From Sphingomonadaceae bacterium (lineage in GTDB: Bacteria; Pseudomonadota; Alphaproteobacteria; Sphingomonadales; Sphingomonadaceae), in contig JASBUR010000048.1 in assembly GCA_030147805.1 (NCBI GenBank), positions 1 through 63,982 of the forward strand: DNA of 63,982 nucleotides, read 5' to 3'. The first letter of the stretch is position 1. Every line of letters starts with the position of its first letter. A program made the translations under genes and the position numbers. The notes beneath the pieces are model-generated. The model did no database searches. It was not told the DNA's origin and saw nothing but the letters and a program-made list of their open reading frames with translations. Of this stretch, positions 9,838-18,610 are shown piece by piece.

Positions 9838-9866
9838 TTGCCATTTTCGCCTATCGGCGCCATATA
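9838..9866 (+). promoter_or_regulatory. Candidate sigma-70-type promoter of infA
   Basis: TTGCCA (9838-9843) and CATATA (9861-9866) are 17 bp apart, a near-consensus housekeeping promoter. The predicted start at about 9873 gives a leader of about 60 nt before the infA start codon, which has a strong ribosome site (GGAGGG, 9923-9928). Confidence 0.5.
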
Positions 9867-9934
9867 GCCGGCCGCTGCGCGGCGCGTCAGAAAGGTGACG
9901 GCCGGCTGGAATCAATCCTCGCGGAGGGAATTGA

Positions 9935-10195
9935 ATGGCGAAGGAAGAAGCGCTTCGCTTCGACGGTGTTATTGCGGAAATCCTGCCGGACGGCCGCTTT
10001 CGGGTCAAGCTCGAGAACGACCACGAGATCATCGCCTACACCGCCGGAAAGATGCGCAAGAACCGAATTCGCTCGATCGTCGGCGACCGCGTCCAGGTCG
10101 AGATGACACCGTACGATCTCGACAAGGGCCGCATCGTATTCCGCGAGAAGACGGCGCCGATCCCGATGAACCAGCGGCGCTTCATCCGCCGCTAA
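9935..10195 (+). CDS. infA: Translation initiation factor IF-1, with basic C-terminal tail
   Basis: IF-1 sits in the ribosomal A site and helps IF-2 and IF-3 choose the initiator tRNA. The S1-like OB fold is clear: [19 protein letters not shown], then [12 protein letters not shown] and [14 protein letters not shown]. The family normally ends near residue 72. This product has 86 residues and adds a tail, [14 protein letters not shown], rich in arginine. Such tails occur in some second IF-1 copies of other proteobacteria, so this could be either the only infA or a paralogue; the window cannot decide. GGAGGG lies 6 bases before ATG. The next small gene follows after 16 bases. Confidence 0.92.
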   Translation: MAKEEALRFDGVIAEILPDGRFRVKLENDHEIIAYTAGKMRKNRIRSIVGDRVQVEMTPYDLDKGRIVFREKTAPIPMNQRRFIRR

Positions 10196-10211
10196 GTAGG
10201 AGGCCTCCCCC

Positions 10212-10394
10212 GTGGCCGACGACACCGAGTACCGCACCGTCAATTTCCGTCAGACCGACTACGCCACGGGCTGCGTCACCAACGAGGAAGTCGAGGCGCC
10301 GATCATCGCCCGCCACCGCGACCACGACGTCGTCGAGCTGCCGAACGGCGCCACGATGCCGGTACGCAAGCAGCCCGCGGTCCGCCTCGCCTAG
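10212..10394 (+). CDS. Small conserved-looking protein of unknown function
   Basis: I do not recognise this 60-residue protein. It begins with GTG after a good ribosome site (GGAGG at 10199-10203, 8 bases upstream), so translation is well supported. The sequence is charged and polar (MADDTEYRTVNFRQTDYATG at the N-terminus), with no membrane segment, signal peptide or cysteine pair. It lies 16 bases after infA and before a separate rpoZ promoter, so it is probably co-transcribed with infA. Its codon use resembles its neighbours. A role in translation is possible by position only. Confidence 0.65.
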   Translation: MADDTEYRTVNFRQTDYATGCVTNEEVEAPIIARHRDHDVVELPNGATMPVRKQPAVRLA

Positions 10395-10402
10395 CGATTT
10401 TC

Positions 10403-10431
10403 TTGACATTTTTGGGTTCGGGCGGTACCTG
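10403..10431 (+). promoter_or_regulatory. Sigma-70-type promoter of rpoZ
   Basis: A perfect -35 box TTGACA (10403-10408) is followed after exactly 17 bp by TACCTG (10426-10431). It starts only 8 bases after the preceding stop codon and lies 38 bp before the rpoZ ATG. It likely drives rpoZ and the following rsh. Confidence 0.65.
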
Positions 10432-10468
10432 CGCGCCCTTGCCGAAATTCCGGACACTGGAGTGAACG

Positions 10469-10810
10469 ATGGCGCGCGTCACCGTCGAAGATTGCGTCGA
10501 CAAGATCCCGAACCGCTTCGACCTCGTGCTGGCCGCCGCGCAGCGCGCGCGCCAGATCTCGTCGGGCGCCGAACTGACCATCGATCGCGACCGCGACAAG
10601 AATCCGGTCGTGGCGCTGCGTGAGATCGCCGAAGTCACCGTCAAGCCGGCCGAGCTGCAGGAGGCGATCGTCGCCGGCATGCAGCGCGTGATCGTCGCCG
10701 ACGACGATGCGCCGGACGAAGTCGGCTCGCTGCAGGCCTCGGCCGAGGCGCTGCGCCTCACCGCCGCGCAGCCGCCGCGCAACACCAACCTCGGCGCCGA
10801 CTACGAATAA
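10469..10810 (+). CDS. rpoZ: RNA polymerase omega subunit
   Basis: Omega stabilises the beta-prime subunit of RNA polymerase and forms part of one ppGpp binding site. The N-terminal 60 residues are typical ([20 protein letters not shown], then [11 protein letters not shown] and [11 protein letters not shown]). A longer acidic C-terminal region follows, to 113 residues, a length seen in alphaproteobacteria. The gene has its own strong promoter and precedes the (p)ppGpp synthase/hydrolase gene, the common rpoZ-rsh pairing that places a ppGpp target beside the enzyme that makes ppGpp. Confidence 0.96.
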   Translation: MARVTVEDCVDKIPNRFDLVLAAAQRARQISSGAELTIDRDRDKNPVVALREIAEVTVKPAELQEAIVAGMQRVIVADDDAPDEVGSLQASAEALRLTAAQPPRNTNLGADYE

Positions 10811-10816
10811 TTTCCC

Positions 10817-10908
10817 TTTCTCCCCGCTGGGGAGAAGGTCGGGATGAGCGCCGCGAGCCTCGCGCCCGGGCGACCCCTCACCCTGCCCTCTCCCCAGCGG
10901 GGAGAGGG
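10817..10908. repeat. Composite palindromic element between rpoZ and rsh
   Basis: Two arms of about 32 bp (10817-10848 and about 10877-10908) are imperfect inverted copies of each other. Each arm also contains its own small palindrome (CTCCCCGCTGGGGAG and CTCCCCAGCGGGGAG). The element fills most of the gap and would fold into a long hairpin in the transcript. This is the build of a REP/BIME-type or miniature mobile element. It may act as a partial terminator or mRNA stabiliser between rpoZ and rsh. Confidence 0.7.
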
Positions 10909-10967
10909 TTGTGCCGTCCCCCCTTGCCTTCCAATATAAGAAGTTGTTCAGGCAGCAGGGAAACTAG

Positions 10968-13064
10968 GTGCTCCGTCAGTACGAGCTGGTCGAACGGGTC
11001 AAGTCCTACGACCCGGACGCCGATGAAGACTTGCTCAACCGGGCCTACGTCTTTTCGATGAAGGCGCATGGGTCGCAGCTCCGCGCCAGCGGCGATCCCT
11101 ATTTCTCGCACCCGATCGAGGTCGCGGGCATCCTCACCGACCTTCGCCTCGACGACGAGACGATCGCCACCGCGATCCTCCACGACACGATCGAGGACAC
11201 CGTCGCGACGCCCGAGCAGATCGAGCGGCTGTTCGGCGCCAACGTCGCGCGGCTGGTCGACGGCGTCACCAAGCTGTCGCGCATCGAGGCGCAGACCGAG
11301 AGCGAGCGCGCCGCCGAGAATTTCCGCAAGTTCCTGCTGGCGATGTCCGACGACATCCGCGTGCTGCTGGTCAAGCTCGCCGACCGGCTGCACAACATGC
11401 GCACGCTCCACCATATCGCCAATCCGGAGAAGCGCCGCCGCATCGCCCGCGAGACGATGGACATCTATGCGCCGCTCGCCGAGCGCATCGGCATGTACGA
11501 GTTCATGAACGAGCTTCAGGAGCTCGCCTTCAAGGAGATCGAGCCCGAGGCCTATGCCTCGATCATCAAGCGCCAGGCGCAGCTGCGCGCCGGCGGCGGC
11601 GACATGGTGGCGCGCATCACCAGCGGCATCCGCCTGCTGCTGTCGCAGAACGGCATCGAGGCCGACGTGACCGGGCGCGAGAAGCGGCCCTATTCGATCT
11701 GGCGCAAGATGCAGGAGCGCCACATCGCCTTCGAGCAATTGTCCGACATCATGGCGTTCCGCGTCATCGTCGACGACGCCGACGACTGCTACCAGGCGCT
11801 CGGCGTCATCCACCGGCGCTGGCCGATGGTGCCCGGACGCTTCAAGGACTTCATCTCGACGCCCAAGCGCAACGGCTACCGCTCGATCCACACCACGGTG
11901 ATCCACAGCGACCAGATGCGCATCGAGATCCAGATCCGCACGCAGCGCATGCACCGCGAGAACGAGATCGGCCTCGCTGCGCACTGGGCCTACAAGCAGG
12001 GCGTCAAGGGCCCCGGCGCGCAATATCCCTGGCTAAGCGACCTGCTCGAGATCCTCGAACATGCCGCCTCGCCCGAGGAGCTGCTCGAGCACGCCAAGCT
12101 GGCGATGTACCAGGACACGGTGTTCTGCTTCACCCCGAAGGGCGAGCTGATCCAGCTGCCGCGCGGATCGACGCCGGTCGATTTCGCCTATGCGCTCCAC
12201 ACCGACGTCGGCGACACCACCGTCGGCGCCAAGGTCAACGGCCGCGTCGTGCCGCTGCGCACCCGCCTCCAGAACGGCGACCAGGTCGAGATCCTGCGGT
12301 CGAAGGCGCAGGAGCCCGACACGGCCTGGGAGGCCTTCGTCATCACCGGCAAGGCGCGATCGGCGATCCGTCGCCACGTCCGCCACAAGGAGCGCGACGA
12401 GCTGATGGAGATGGGGCTCAAGCTCTACGACGAGATTGCGGCACGGGTGACGACGCCGCTGTCGGAGGCGGCGGTCGACGAAGCGCTCAAGCGGCTGAAG
12501 ATTCCCGATCGCGAATCGCTGTTCGTGGCGCTGGCCAAGCAGTCGGTGACCGACGAGGCGCTGCTCGACGCGCTGCTGCCCGGCGCCACCGAGGGCAAGC
12601 GCGCGGTCAAGAGCAAGCGCCAGCAATCGGCGATCTCGATCAAGGGGCTGACGCCGGGCGTCGCCTTCCAGCTCGCCGACTGCTGCCACCCGATCCCCGG
12701 CGACCGCATCGTCGGCGTGCGCCGCCCCGGCCAGGGCATCGAGGTCCACACCATCGACTGCACGCTGCTCGAACGCGAGACCGAGGGCGAATGGCTCGAT
12801 CTCGCCTGGTCGCCCGAAAGCGACAATGCCGTCGCACGGCTGCAGATCGTCGTCGTCAACGAGCCGGGCTCGCTGGCGACGATGACCAGCATCCTCGCCG
12901 GCCATGGCGCCAACATCGTCAACATCCTGCTGCGCCACCGCGACCGGCAGTTCCACACCTTCACCGTCGACCTCGAGGTGGACAATCTCGCGCACCTGAC
13001 CAATATCCTTGCCGCGCTGCGCGCCGCGCAGGGCGTTACATCGGTTGAACGGGTGAAGGCGTGA
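10968..13064 (+). CDS. rsh: Bifunctional (p)ppGpp synthetase/hydrolase (Rsh)
   Basis: This RelA/SpoT homologue (698 residues) both makes and degrades (p)ppGpp in the stringent response. Domains in order: HD hydrolase with an intact HDxxED motif (H72, D73, E76, D77); synthetase with [18 protein letters not shown], whose RxKD form marks bifunctional enzymes rather than synthase-only RelA (ExDD); TGS (about 385-445); and a C-terminal ACT domain (about 620-698). The start is GTG. It is the only Rsh seen here, as is usual in alphaproteobacteria. Its stop overlaps the pyrE start (GTGA), and a dense operon follows. Confidence 0.95.
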   Translation: MLRQYELVERVKSYDPDADEDLLNRAYVFSMKAHGSQLRASGDPYFSHPIEVAGILTDLRLDDETIATAILHDTIEDTVATPEQIERLFGANVARLVDGVTKLSRIEAQTESERAAENFRKFLLAMSDDIRVLLVKLADRLHNMRTLHHIANPEKRRRIARETMDIYAPLAERIGMYEFMNELQELAFKEIEPEAYASIIKRQAQLRAGGGDMVARITSGIRLLLSQNGIEADVTGREKRPYSIWRKMQERHIAFEQLSDIMAFRVIVDDADDCYQALGVIHRRWPMVPGRFKDFISTPKRNGYRSIHTTVIHSDQMRIEIQIRTQRMHRENEIGLAAHWAYKQGVKGPGAQYPWLSDLLEILEHAASPEELLEHAKLAMYQDTVFCFTPKGELIQLPRGSTPVDFAYALHTDVGDTTVGAKVNGRVVPLRTRLQNGDQVEILRSKAQEPDTAWEAFVITGKARSAIRRHVRHKERDELMEMGLKLYDEIAARVTTPLSEAAVDEALKRLKIPDRESLFVALAKQSVTDEALLDALLPGATEGKRAVKSKRQQSAISIKGLTPGVAFQLADCCHPIPGDRIVGVRRPGQGIEVHTIDCTLLERETEGEWLDLAWSPESDNAVARLQIVVVNEPGSLATMTSILAGHGANIVNILLRHRDRQFHTFTVDLEVDNLAHLTNILAALRAAQGVTSVERVKA

Positions 13065-13642
13065 CGCAAGACGAAGTCCTGGCGGAGTTCCGCGCGGCCG
13101 AGGCGCTGCTCGAAGGCCATTTCATCCTCTCGTCGGGGCTGCGATCATCGAAGTATCTTCAGTGCGCCCGCGTGCTGATGAATCCGCGCCGCGCCGAACT
13201 TCTGTGTCGTGCGCTGGTCGAGAGCTTCCCCGAGACGCTGCGCCGCGAGGTCACCGCGGTCGTCGCCCCCGCGATGGGCGGCGTCATCGTCGGCTATGAG
13301 CTGGCGCGCGTGCTGGGCGTCGAGTCGATGTTCGTCGAGCGCCCCACCGGCAGTTTCGAGCTGCGCCGCGGGTTCACGCTCGTGCCGGGGCAGAAGGTGC
13401 TGATGATGGAGGACGTCGTCACCACCGGCCTGTCCTCGCGCGAGGCGATCCGGTCGATCGAGGAAGCCGGCGGCAAGGTGATCGCCGCCGCCTGCCTCGT
13501 CGACCGGTCGAACGGCAGCGCCGATGTCGGCGTGCCGCTCTATCCGCTCATCCGCCTCGACGTGCCGACCTACGCGCCCGACGCGCTGCCGCCCGAGCTG
13601 GCGGCGCTGCCGGCGGTGAAGCCCGGAAGCCGCGCCGCGTGA
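13061..13642 (+). CDS. pyrE: Orotate phosphoribosyltransferase
   Basis: PyrE joins orotate and PRPP to give OMP, the fifth step of pyrimidine synthesis, in the cytosol. The 193-residue product has the PRPP-binding loop [14 protein letters not shown] (about 111-124), the SSGLRSSKY entry motif near residue 24 and the flexible-loop region [13 protein letters not shown]. The GTG start overlaps the rsh stop by four bases, and the next start overlaps the pyrE stop in the same way, so translation is chained through this operon. Confidence 0.95.
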   Translation: MTQDEVLAEFRAAEALLEGHFILSSGLRSSKYLQCARVLMNPRRAELLCRALVESFPETLRREVTAVVAPAMGGVIVGYELARVLGVESMFVERPTGSFELRRGFTLVPGQKVLMMEDVVTTGLSSREAIRSIEEAGGKVIAAACLVDRSNGSADVGVPLYPLIRLDVPTYAPDALPPELAALPAVKPGSRAA

Positions 13643-14370
13643 GCCGGCTGCGCCTCGGCGTCAACATCGACCATGTCGCGACGATCCGCAACGCGCGCGG
13701 CGGCGTGCATCCCGACCCGGTACGCGCGGCGAAGATGGCGGCGGCGGCCGGCGCCGACGGCATCACCGCGCATCTGCGCGAGGACCGGCGCCACATCTCC
13801 GACGCCGACATCGCGCGGCTGTCGGCGGAGATCGACCTGCCGCTGAACCTCGAGATGGCGGCGACCGACGAGATGCTCGGCATCGCGCTGCGTCACCGGC
13901 CGCACGCCGCCTGCATCGTCCCCGAACGGCGCGAGGAACGCACCACCGAGGGCGGGCTCGATGCCGCCGGGCAGCATAATGTGCTGGCGCCGCTGGTCAG
14001 CGAACTGCGCGGTGTGAGCATCCGCGTCAGCCTGTTCATCGAGCCCGACCGCCGCCAGATCGACGCGGCGAAGCGCCTCGGCGCGCCCGTCGTCGAACTG
14101 CACACCGGCCGCTACTGCCATCTCGACGGCGCGGCGCAGGTCGCCGAACTGGCGCGGCTCGCCGACGCCGCCGCCTATGCCGCGCACCTCGGTATCGAGG
14201 TCCATGCCGGCCATGGGCTCAGCTTCGACAATGTCGCCGCGGTGGCGGCGATTCCCGAGGTCGTCGAGCTCAACATCGGCCATTTCCTCGTCGGCGAGGC
14301 GATCTTCGTCGGGCTCGACTCCAGCATCCGCGAGATGCGGCGGCTGATGGACGCGGCGCGCACCGCATGA
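13639..14370 (+). CDS. pdxJ: Pyridoxine 5'-phosphate synthase
   Basis: PdxJ condenses 1-deoxyxylulose 5-phosphate with 3-amino-2-oxopropyl phosphate to form pyridoxine phosphate, the last ring-closing step of the DXP-dependent vitamin B6 route. The 243-residue TIM barrel begins [19 protein letters not shown], the signature N-terminus. It keeps HLREDRRHI (about 50-58) and the C-terminal GHGL and [12 protein letters not shown] motifs. GTG start in a GTGA overlap with pyrE. The pairing with acpS is common in proteobacteria. Confidence 0.96.
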   Translation: MSRLRLGVNIDHVATIRNARGGVHPDPVRAAKMAAAAGADGITAHLREDRRHISDADIARLSAEIDLPLNLEMAATDEMLGIALRHRPHAACIVPERREERTTEGGLDAAGQHNVLAPLVSELRGVSIRVSLFIEPDRRQIDAAKRLGAPVVELHTGRYCHLDGAAQVAELARLADAAAYAAHLGIEVHAGHGLSFDNVAAVAAIPEVVELNIGHFLVGEAIFVGLDSSIREMRRLMDAARTA

Positions 14371-14771
14371 TGGTGCTCGGCCTCGGCTCCGACCTGTGCA
14401 ACATCGAGCGTATCCAGTCGTCGATCGACCGCTTCGGCGACCGGTTCATCCGACGCATCTTCACCGAGACCGAGATCGCCAAGGCCAACCGGCGGCAGCT
14501 GACGCGCACCGCGACCTTCGCCAAGCGCTTCGCCGCCAAGGAAGCCTGCGCCAAGGCGCTCGGCACCGGCTTTCGCCGCGGCGTGTTCTTCCGCGACCTC
14601 GGCGTCGTCAACCTCCCGTCGGGCCAGCCGACGCTTGCGCTCACCGGCGGCGCCGCGGAACGCTTGGCAGCGATCACGCCGGGTGGCATGACGGCTGACA
14701 TTCACCTGACCCTCACCGACGACCATCCATGGGCGCAGGCGATGGTCCTCATCACGGCACGACAGGCATGA
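14367..14771 (+). CDS. acpS: Holo-[acyl-carrier-protein] synthase
   Basis: AcpS moves the 4'-phosphopantetheine arm of CoA onto the serine of acyl carrier protein, switching on fatty-acid synthesis. The 134-residue product has the two family motifs: [12 protein letters not shown] (5-16, Mg-binding Asp) and [14 protein letters not shown] (about 52-65). Its substrate, acpP, lies at 55163-55402. The start overlaps the pdxJ stop (ATGA), and the stop overlaps the lepB start in the same way. Confidence 0.95.
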   Translation: MMVLGLGSDLCNIERIQSSIDRFGDRFIRRIFTETEIAKANRRQLTRTATFAKRFAAKEACAKALGTGFRRGVFFRDLGVVNLPSGQPTLALTGGAAERLAAITPGGMTADIHLTLTDDHPWAQAMVLITARQA

Positions 14772-15580
14772 CCGACAAGAAGAAGATCAACTGGCTCCAC
14801 GAGATCTGGCAGCTCGCGCTGCTCGGCCTCGCCGTCCTCGGCTTCCACTCGGCGGTCGCCAAGCCCTTCTACATTCCGTCCGAATCGATGCTGCCGAGCC
14901 TGCTGGTCGGCGACCGGCTGGTGGTGACAAAATATCCCTACGGTTACAGCTACCTGTCGCCGTCGCTCGACGTCCTGCCCGAGATGGAGGGCCGGCTGTT
15001 CGGGCGGCTGCCCGAGCGCGGCGACATCGTGGTGGTGAAGTCGCCCGGCGAACATGTCGACTATATCAAGCGGCTGATCGGCCTGCCCGGCGACACCGTC
15101 CCGGTGAAGGGCGGCGTCCTCTACCTCAACGGCAACGCCGTGCCGCGCAAGGCGCTGCCGCCGATCGACATCGTCGAGACCCCCAACACCAACTGCGACC
15201 GCTATCCCGGTTTCGAGACGACCGCCGCCGACGGCTCGACGGTCTGCCGCTATCCGCGCTACCGCGAGACGCTGCCCAACGGCGTCAGCTACGATACCAT
15301 CGACGCCGAGCCGGGCAGCTTCACCGACAATACCGAGCTGGTCCGCGTCCCCGCCGGGCACATCTTCCTGATGGGCGACAACCGCGACAATTCGGCCGAC
15401 AGCCGCGTGCCGCCGGGGCTCGGCGGCCTCGGCGTGCTGCCGATCGAGAACCTGTCGGGTCGCGCCGAGTTCATCACTTTCTCGCTCGATGGCTCGCTGA
15501 CGCTCGATCCGCGCACCTGGCTGGGCGCATTCCGCGGTGAGCGCGCCTTCGACTCGCTGCACCCCGACAAGGGCGCCTGA
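14768..15580 (+). CDS. lepB: Signal peptidase I
   Basis: LepB removes signal peptides at the outer face of the inner membrane. The 270-residue product has an N-terminal membrane anchor (about 14-32), the catalytic Ser in SESMLPSL (S40), the general-base Lys in [11 protein letters not shown] (K101) and the C-terminal [11 protein letters not shown] motif. The frame is open 13 codons further up, but ATG 14768 overlaps the acpS stop (ATGA), as throughout this operon, and begins the usual basic MTDKKK segment. A small insert with two cysteines (NTNCDRYPG and TVCRYPR) may form a disulfide. Confidence 0.95.
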   Translation: MTDKKKINWLHEIWQLALLGLAVLGFHSAVAKPFYIPSESMLPSLLVGDRLVVTKYPYGYSYLSPSLDVLPEMEGRLFGRLPERGDIVVVKSPGEHVDYIKRLIGLPGDTVPVKGGVLYLNGNAVPRKALPPIDIVETPNTNCDRYPGFETTAADGSTVCRYPRYRETLPNGVSYDTIDAEPGSFTDNTELVRVPAGHIFLMGDNRDNSADSRVPPGLGGLGVLPIENLSGRAEFITFSLDGSLTLDPRTWLGAFRGERAFDSLHPDKGA

Positions 15581-15631
15581 GGGAACAGGACGCGCTCGTC
15601 GCCGGTTGCGGCCTCGTAACGGAGACCGACC

Positions 15632-16768
15632 ATGAGCGTGACGCCGCCGCCCTCGCCCCCGATCGCGGACAGCCCGGTCGAGGTTCACGACCCCCTGCTC
15701 GTCGACACGCTCAAGAAGGCGAGCGTCTGGCTGGGGCTCGGCGCGCTGCTGTTCCTCGCCTGGACGCTGTCGGGCGCGCTGATGCTCATCGTCGGCGCGC
15801 TCGTCTTCGCCGCCTTCCTCGATCAGGGGACGCGGGCGCTCGGCCATGTCTGGGACGGGCCGCGCTGGCTGCGCCTTACGATCGTCGTCCTGGCGTTCGT
15901 CGGCGTCATCGTCGGCTTTCTCGCGCTGGCCGGCATGCACCTCGCCGAGCAGGCGGGCGAGCTCAGCCGCACGCTCGACACCCAGATCCGGCGCCTGTCG
16001 CTGCTCCTCGAAGGCTATGGCATCACCAATATCGCCGGCAACGAGCGCGGGGGGCCGCTCGCCGGGATCGCGTCTCAGCTTCTCGGCTCGTTCGGCAAGC
16101 TGACGCAGGCGCTGGGCAGCGCCGCGGGGATGATCGGCAGCCTCATCCTGATCCTCGTCCTCGGCGCGTATATCGCCGCCGAGCCGCGCCTCTACGAACG
16201 CGGCGTCGAATGGCTGACCCCGCAGCGCTCGCGGCGCAGCATCGCCGATCTGCTCGAAAAGATCGCCGCGACGCTGCGCAAGTGGACGCTCGGGCGCCTT
16301 GTCTCGATGCTCTTCGACGGGGTGTTCACCGCCGTCGCGCTGCTGATCGCCGGCGTACCGCTCGCGCCGCTGCTCGGCCTCATCGCCGGCGTGCTCGCCT
16401 TCATTCCCAACATCGGCGCGTTCATCGCCGGCACGCTCATCGTCCTCGTCGGCTTCAGCGCCGGGACCGAGACCGGGCTCGCCGCGCTCGCCGTCTATAT
16501 CGCGCTGCAGTTCATCGAGGGCAATTTCGTCAGTCCCTATGTCGAGCGTCGTGCCGTCGACATCGCGCCCGCGGTCACGCTCGGGGCGCAGCTGCTGTTC
16601 GGGGCGCTGTTCGGCCTGCTCGGCGTCGCGCTCGCGGTGCCGATCGTGGCGATGGCGAAGGTGACGCTCGAGCATCGCCGTGCCTCGACACGGCCGCAAT
16701 CGGCCGGCACCGATGACGGATGGCAAGCCTCCGACACCGCCTTGAAAGCCTCGGCGCATCCGAGCTGA
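15632..16768 (+). CDS. AI-2E family membrane transporter
   Basis: The 378-residue integral membrane protein belongs to the AI-2E (PerM/YdiK/TqsA) family. Members export small molecules such as autoinducer-2 or act as Na+/H+ antiporters; substrate is unknown here. About eight hydrophobic segments are visible: two pairs at the N-terminal end (about 33-65 and 83-105) and a cluster from 165 to 345. The family motif LLGLIAGVLAFIPNIGAFI lies near 250-268. ATG follows GGAGA at 6 bases. The gene trails the lepB operon after 51 bases and overlaps the next gene by 49 bases. Confidence 0.88.
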   Translation: MSVTPPPSPPIADSPVEVHDPLLVDTLKKASVWLGLGALLFLAWTLSGALMLIVGALVFAAFLDQGTRALGHVWDGPRWLRLTIVVLAFVGVIVGFLALAGMHLAEQAGELSRTLDTQIRRLSLLLEGYGITNIAGNERGGPLAGIASQLLGSFGKLTQALGSAAGMIGSLILILVLGAYIAAEPRLYERGVEWLTPQRSRRSIADLLEKIAATLRKWTLGRLVSMLFDGVFTAVALLIAGVPLAPLLGLIAGVLAFIPNIGAFIAGTLIVLVGFSAGTETGLAALAVYIALQFIEGNFVSPYVERRAVDIAPAVTLGAQLLFGALFGLLGVALAVPIVAMAKVTLEHRRASTRPQSAGTDDGWQASDTALKASAHPS

Positions 16769-17292
16769 CCGGCCCTGCCGTCCGGCTCGAACCGCTCGTG
16801 CCGGCGCATCGCGAAGCGCTGCGCGCCGCCTGCGCCGCCGACCCGAACATCTGGGACATCTATCCCTATTCGCTGCTCGGCGCGCATTTCGACGCCTGGT
16901 GGGACCGGGTGGCCGGCAATCGCTGGGTGCTCGTCGCGATTCACGACGGGGCGGTCGTCGGCATGTCGAGCTACTACGACATCGACGACGCGAAGACCTC
17001 GACGGCGATCGGCGGCACCTATTTCACCCCCGCGGTGCGCGGCACCGGCGTCAACAAGGAGGTGAAGCGGTTGATGCTCGCGGCCGCGTTCGACGCCGGC
17101 GCCCGGCGCGTCGAGTTCCACATCGACGCCATCAACGGCCGCTCGCGGCGCGCGGTCGAGAAGATCGGCGCGGTCTTCGAAGGCATCCTGCGCCAGGACC
17201 GCGTCACCTGGACGGGTCGCGTGCGCGATACCTGCGTCTATTCGATCCTGAAAGACGAATGGCCCGCGGTGCGGGCCATTCTGGAAAACTGA
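16720..17292 (+). CDS. GNAT-family N-acetyltransferase
   Basis: The 190-residue protein is a GNAT acyltransferase of the RimJ/RimL-like group. It has LTGPAVRLEPLVPAHREAL at the start of the domain, VVGMSSYYDID, the acetyl-CoA pyrophosphate loop region VRGTGVNKEVKRLM (about 107-120) and the late NGRSRRAVEKIGAVFEG motif. The substrate could be a protein N-terminus or a small amine; sequence does not say. The ATG lies 49 bases inside the upstream permease gene. The last codons also form a perfect 11-bp hairpin (17257-17281). Confidence 0.82.
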   Translation: MASLRHRLESLGASELTGPAVRLEPLVPAHREALRAACAADPNIWDIYPYSLLGAHFDAWWDRVAGNRWVLVAIHDGAVVGMSSYYDIDDAKTSTAIGGTYFTPAVRGTGVNKEVKRLMLAAAFDAGARRVEFHIDAINGRSRRAVEKIGAVFEGILRQDRVTWTGRVRDTCVYSILKDEWPAVRAILEN

Positions 17293-17305
17293 GCTGTGCG
17301 GCGGA

Positions 17306-17830
17306 TCAGCCCTGGCGCGGCGCAATCGCCAGCAGCTCGACGTCGAACTGCAGGACGGCGTTCGGCGGGATGACGCCGCCGGCGCCCTCGGCGCCGTAGC
17401 CGAGTTCCGGCGGGATGGTGAAGCGGTACTTGGCGCCCGGCTTCATCAGCTGCACGCCCTCGGTCCAGCCCGGAATGACCTGGTCGAGGCGGAACACCGC
17501 CGGCTCGCGGCGTTCATAGCTCGAATCGAATACCGTGCCGTCGACGAGCTTGCCCTCGTAGTGGACGGCAACGGTGTCCGAGGCGACCGGGCTGTCGCCC
17601 TTGCCCTCGGTCAGCACTTCATACTGGAGGCCGCTCGCAGTGGTGATCACGCCGGCGCGCTCCTTGTTCGAGGCGAGGAAATCGACCGCCGGGGCCGCCG
17701 CGCGGACCAGCTTCGACGTTCCGGCGAAGGCGAGTGCGGTGGCACTGCCGACGACCAGCAGGCCGAGGATCGCGAATTTGGCGAGAACGGCGCCCGACCG
17801 TCCTTCATTCTGCGGGCTGGTCGAGGACAT
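17306..17830 (-). CDS. FKBP-type peptidyl-prolyl isomerase, membrane-anchored
   Basis: The 174-residue protein has an N-terminal membrane segment (about 16-36) and one FKBP domain (about 62-170), so the isomerase should face the periplasm. The domain shows SGLQYEVLTEGKG, VAVHYEGKLVDGTVFDSSYER, VIPGWTEGVQLMKPGAK and IPPELGYG, the active-site segments of FKBPs. It helps fold proline-containing proteins. It lies just downstream of rpsU on the same strand (12-base gap), so it may be read through from rpsU. Confidence 0.93.
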   Translation of the reverse strand: MSSTSPQNEGRSGAVLAKFAILGLLVVGSATALAFAGTSKLVRAAAPAVDFLASNKERAGVITTASGLQYEVLTEGKGDSPVASDTVAVHYEGKLVDGTVFDSSYERREPAVFRLDQVIPGWTEGVQLMKPGAKYRFTIPPELGYGAEGAGGVIPPNAVLQFDVELLAIAPRQG

Positions 17831-17842
17831 GGGGGCTAGGGC

Positions 17843-18049
17843 CTAGCGCGTGCCGTCGCGCTCGGCGCGCTTGCGCTCGAGCTTGCGGGCGCGACGAACC
17901 GCCGCGGCCTTCTCGCGGGCGCGCTTCTCCGAGGGCTTCTCGTAGTGGCGGCGCAGCTTCATCTCGCGATACACGCCCTCACGCTGCAGCTTCTTCTTGA
18001 GCGCGCGAAGGGCCTGGTCGACGTTGTTGTCGCGAACGATGATCTGCAT
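17843..18049 (-). CDS. rpsU: 30S ribosomal protein S21
   Basis: S21 binds the 30S platform near the 3' end of 16S rRNA and affects initiation. The 68-residue basic protein starts [20 protein letters not shown] and keeps the [21 protein letters not shown] core. The tail is extremely basic. The FKBP gene follows closely. Confidence 0.97.
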   Translation of the reverse strand: MQIIVRDNNVDQALRALKKKLQREGVYREMKLRRHYEKPSEKRAREKAAAVRRARKLERKRAERDGTR

Positions 18050-18111
18050 GCAGCCGTCTCACTCCGATCTCTTAGGGCTGGCCGCCCAGGTCAAGCAGGC
18101 GGCGCGAGCAC

Positions 18112-18146
18112 AAAAATAATGACGCCGGTGAACGAGTCCCCGGCGT
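18112..18146 (-). terminator. Possible terminator upstream of rpsU
   Basis: On the minus strand a 7-bp stem (ACGCCGG with CCGGCGT; 18140-18146 and 18122-18128) is followed by a T-rich run, CATTATTTTTG. It may stop transcripts coming from the small secreted-protein gene before rpsU. The 11-nt loop makes it weak. Confidence 0.4.
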
Positions 18147-18200
18147 GAGCGGCTGCCCATAGCAGAGAGCGCAGCGCGCCTCAAGCCGAAGCTTGGCGCC

Positions 18201-18223
18201 GCCCCGTCGGCGATCGACGGGGC
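18201..18223. terminator. Hairpin after the CC_3452-like gene
   Basis: A 9-bp perfect stem (GCCCCGTCG with CGACGGGGC) around a 5-base loop lies 17 bases past the stop codon of the minus-strand gene. There is no U-tract, so it may be an mRNA 3'-end stabiliser rather than a full terminator. Confidence 0.5.
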
Positions 18224-18239
18224 GCCGAAGGCGGTCGAC

Positions 18240-18569
18240 CTACTTTGCGACCGCCGCCGCCGGACCGTGACCGGCGCGCGCGTTGCACGCGGCGAGCTCG
18301 TCGGCCCCGAAGGCGCGCCCCTTGGCGACGAAGCCGGTCACGGCGCCGACCTCCCGGGCGATGCGGGCGCAGATGTTCTTCGCCGGGCTGGTGGCGTCGC
18401 CGCCGGCCGAGCAGGTCGCGCCCTCGCATGACCACAGGCGCTCCGACGACACCAGCTTCGCGGCCGTCGCAGGGGCAGCGAACGACGCCACATAGGCGGG
18501 CTCGGCCTTGGCGGCGAAGACCGGCGCGCCGGCCGCGACCACAAGGACGAGCAGCTTGTTGAACGACAT
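18240..18569 (-). CDS. CC_3452-like small secreted protein
   Basis: This 109-residue protein has a signal peptide (about 1-22, ending AAKAEP) and a small domain with the pattern WSCEGATCSA ... ICARIAREVGAVTGFVAKGRAF ... ELAACNARA. That matches the CC_3452 family of alphaproteobacterial periplasmic proteins of unknown function. Four cysteines (two in WSCEGATC, one in NICAR, one in AACN) could form two disulfides after export. It is transcribed divergently from an HxlR-type regulator, with paired palindromes between them, so that regulator may control it. Confidence 0.7.
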   Translation of the reverse strand: MSFNKLLVLVVAAGAPVFAAKAEPAYVASFAAPATAAKLVSSERLWSCEGATCSAGGDATSPAKNICARIAREVGAVTGFVAKGRAFGADELAACNARAGHGPAAAVAK

Positions 18570-18610
18570 GCGAGGTCTCCGTCTCTCGTTGCGATATAGA
18601 GCGCTTGATA

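Noticed and set aside
9866..9907. 9-bp inverted repeat (AGCCGGCCG ... CGGCCGGCT) before infA
   Set aside because: The predicted transcription start falls inside it, so the hairpin would not form in the mRNA, and the 24-base loop makes an operator unlikely.
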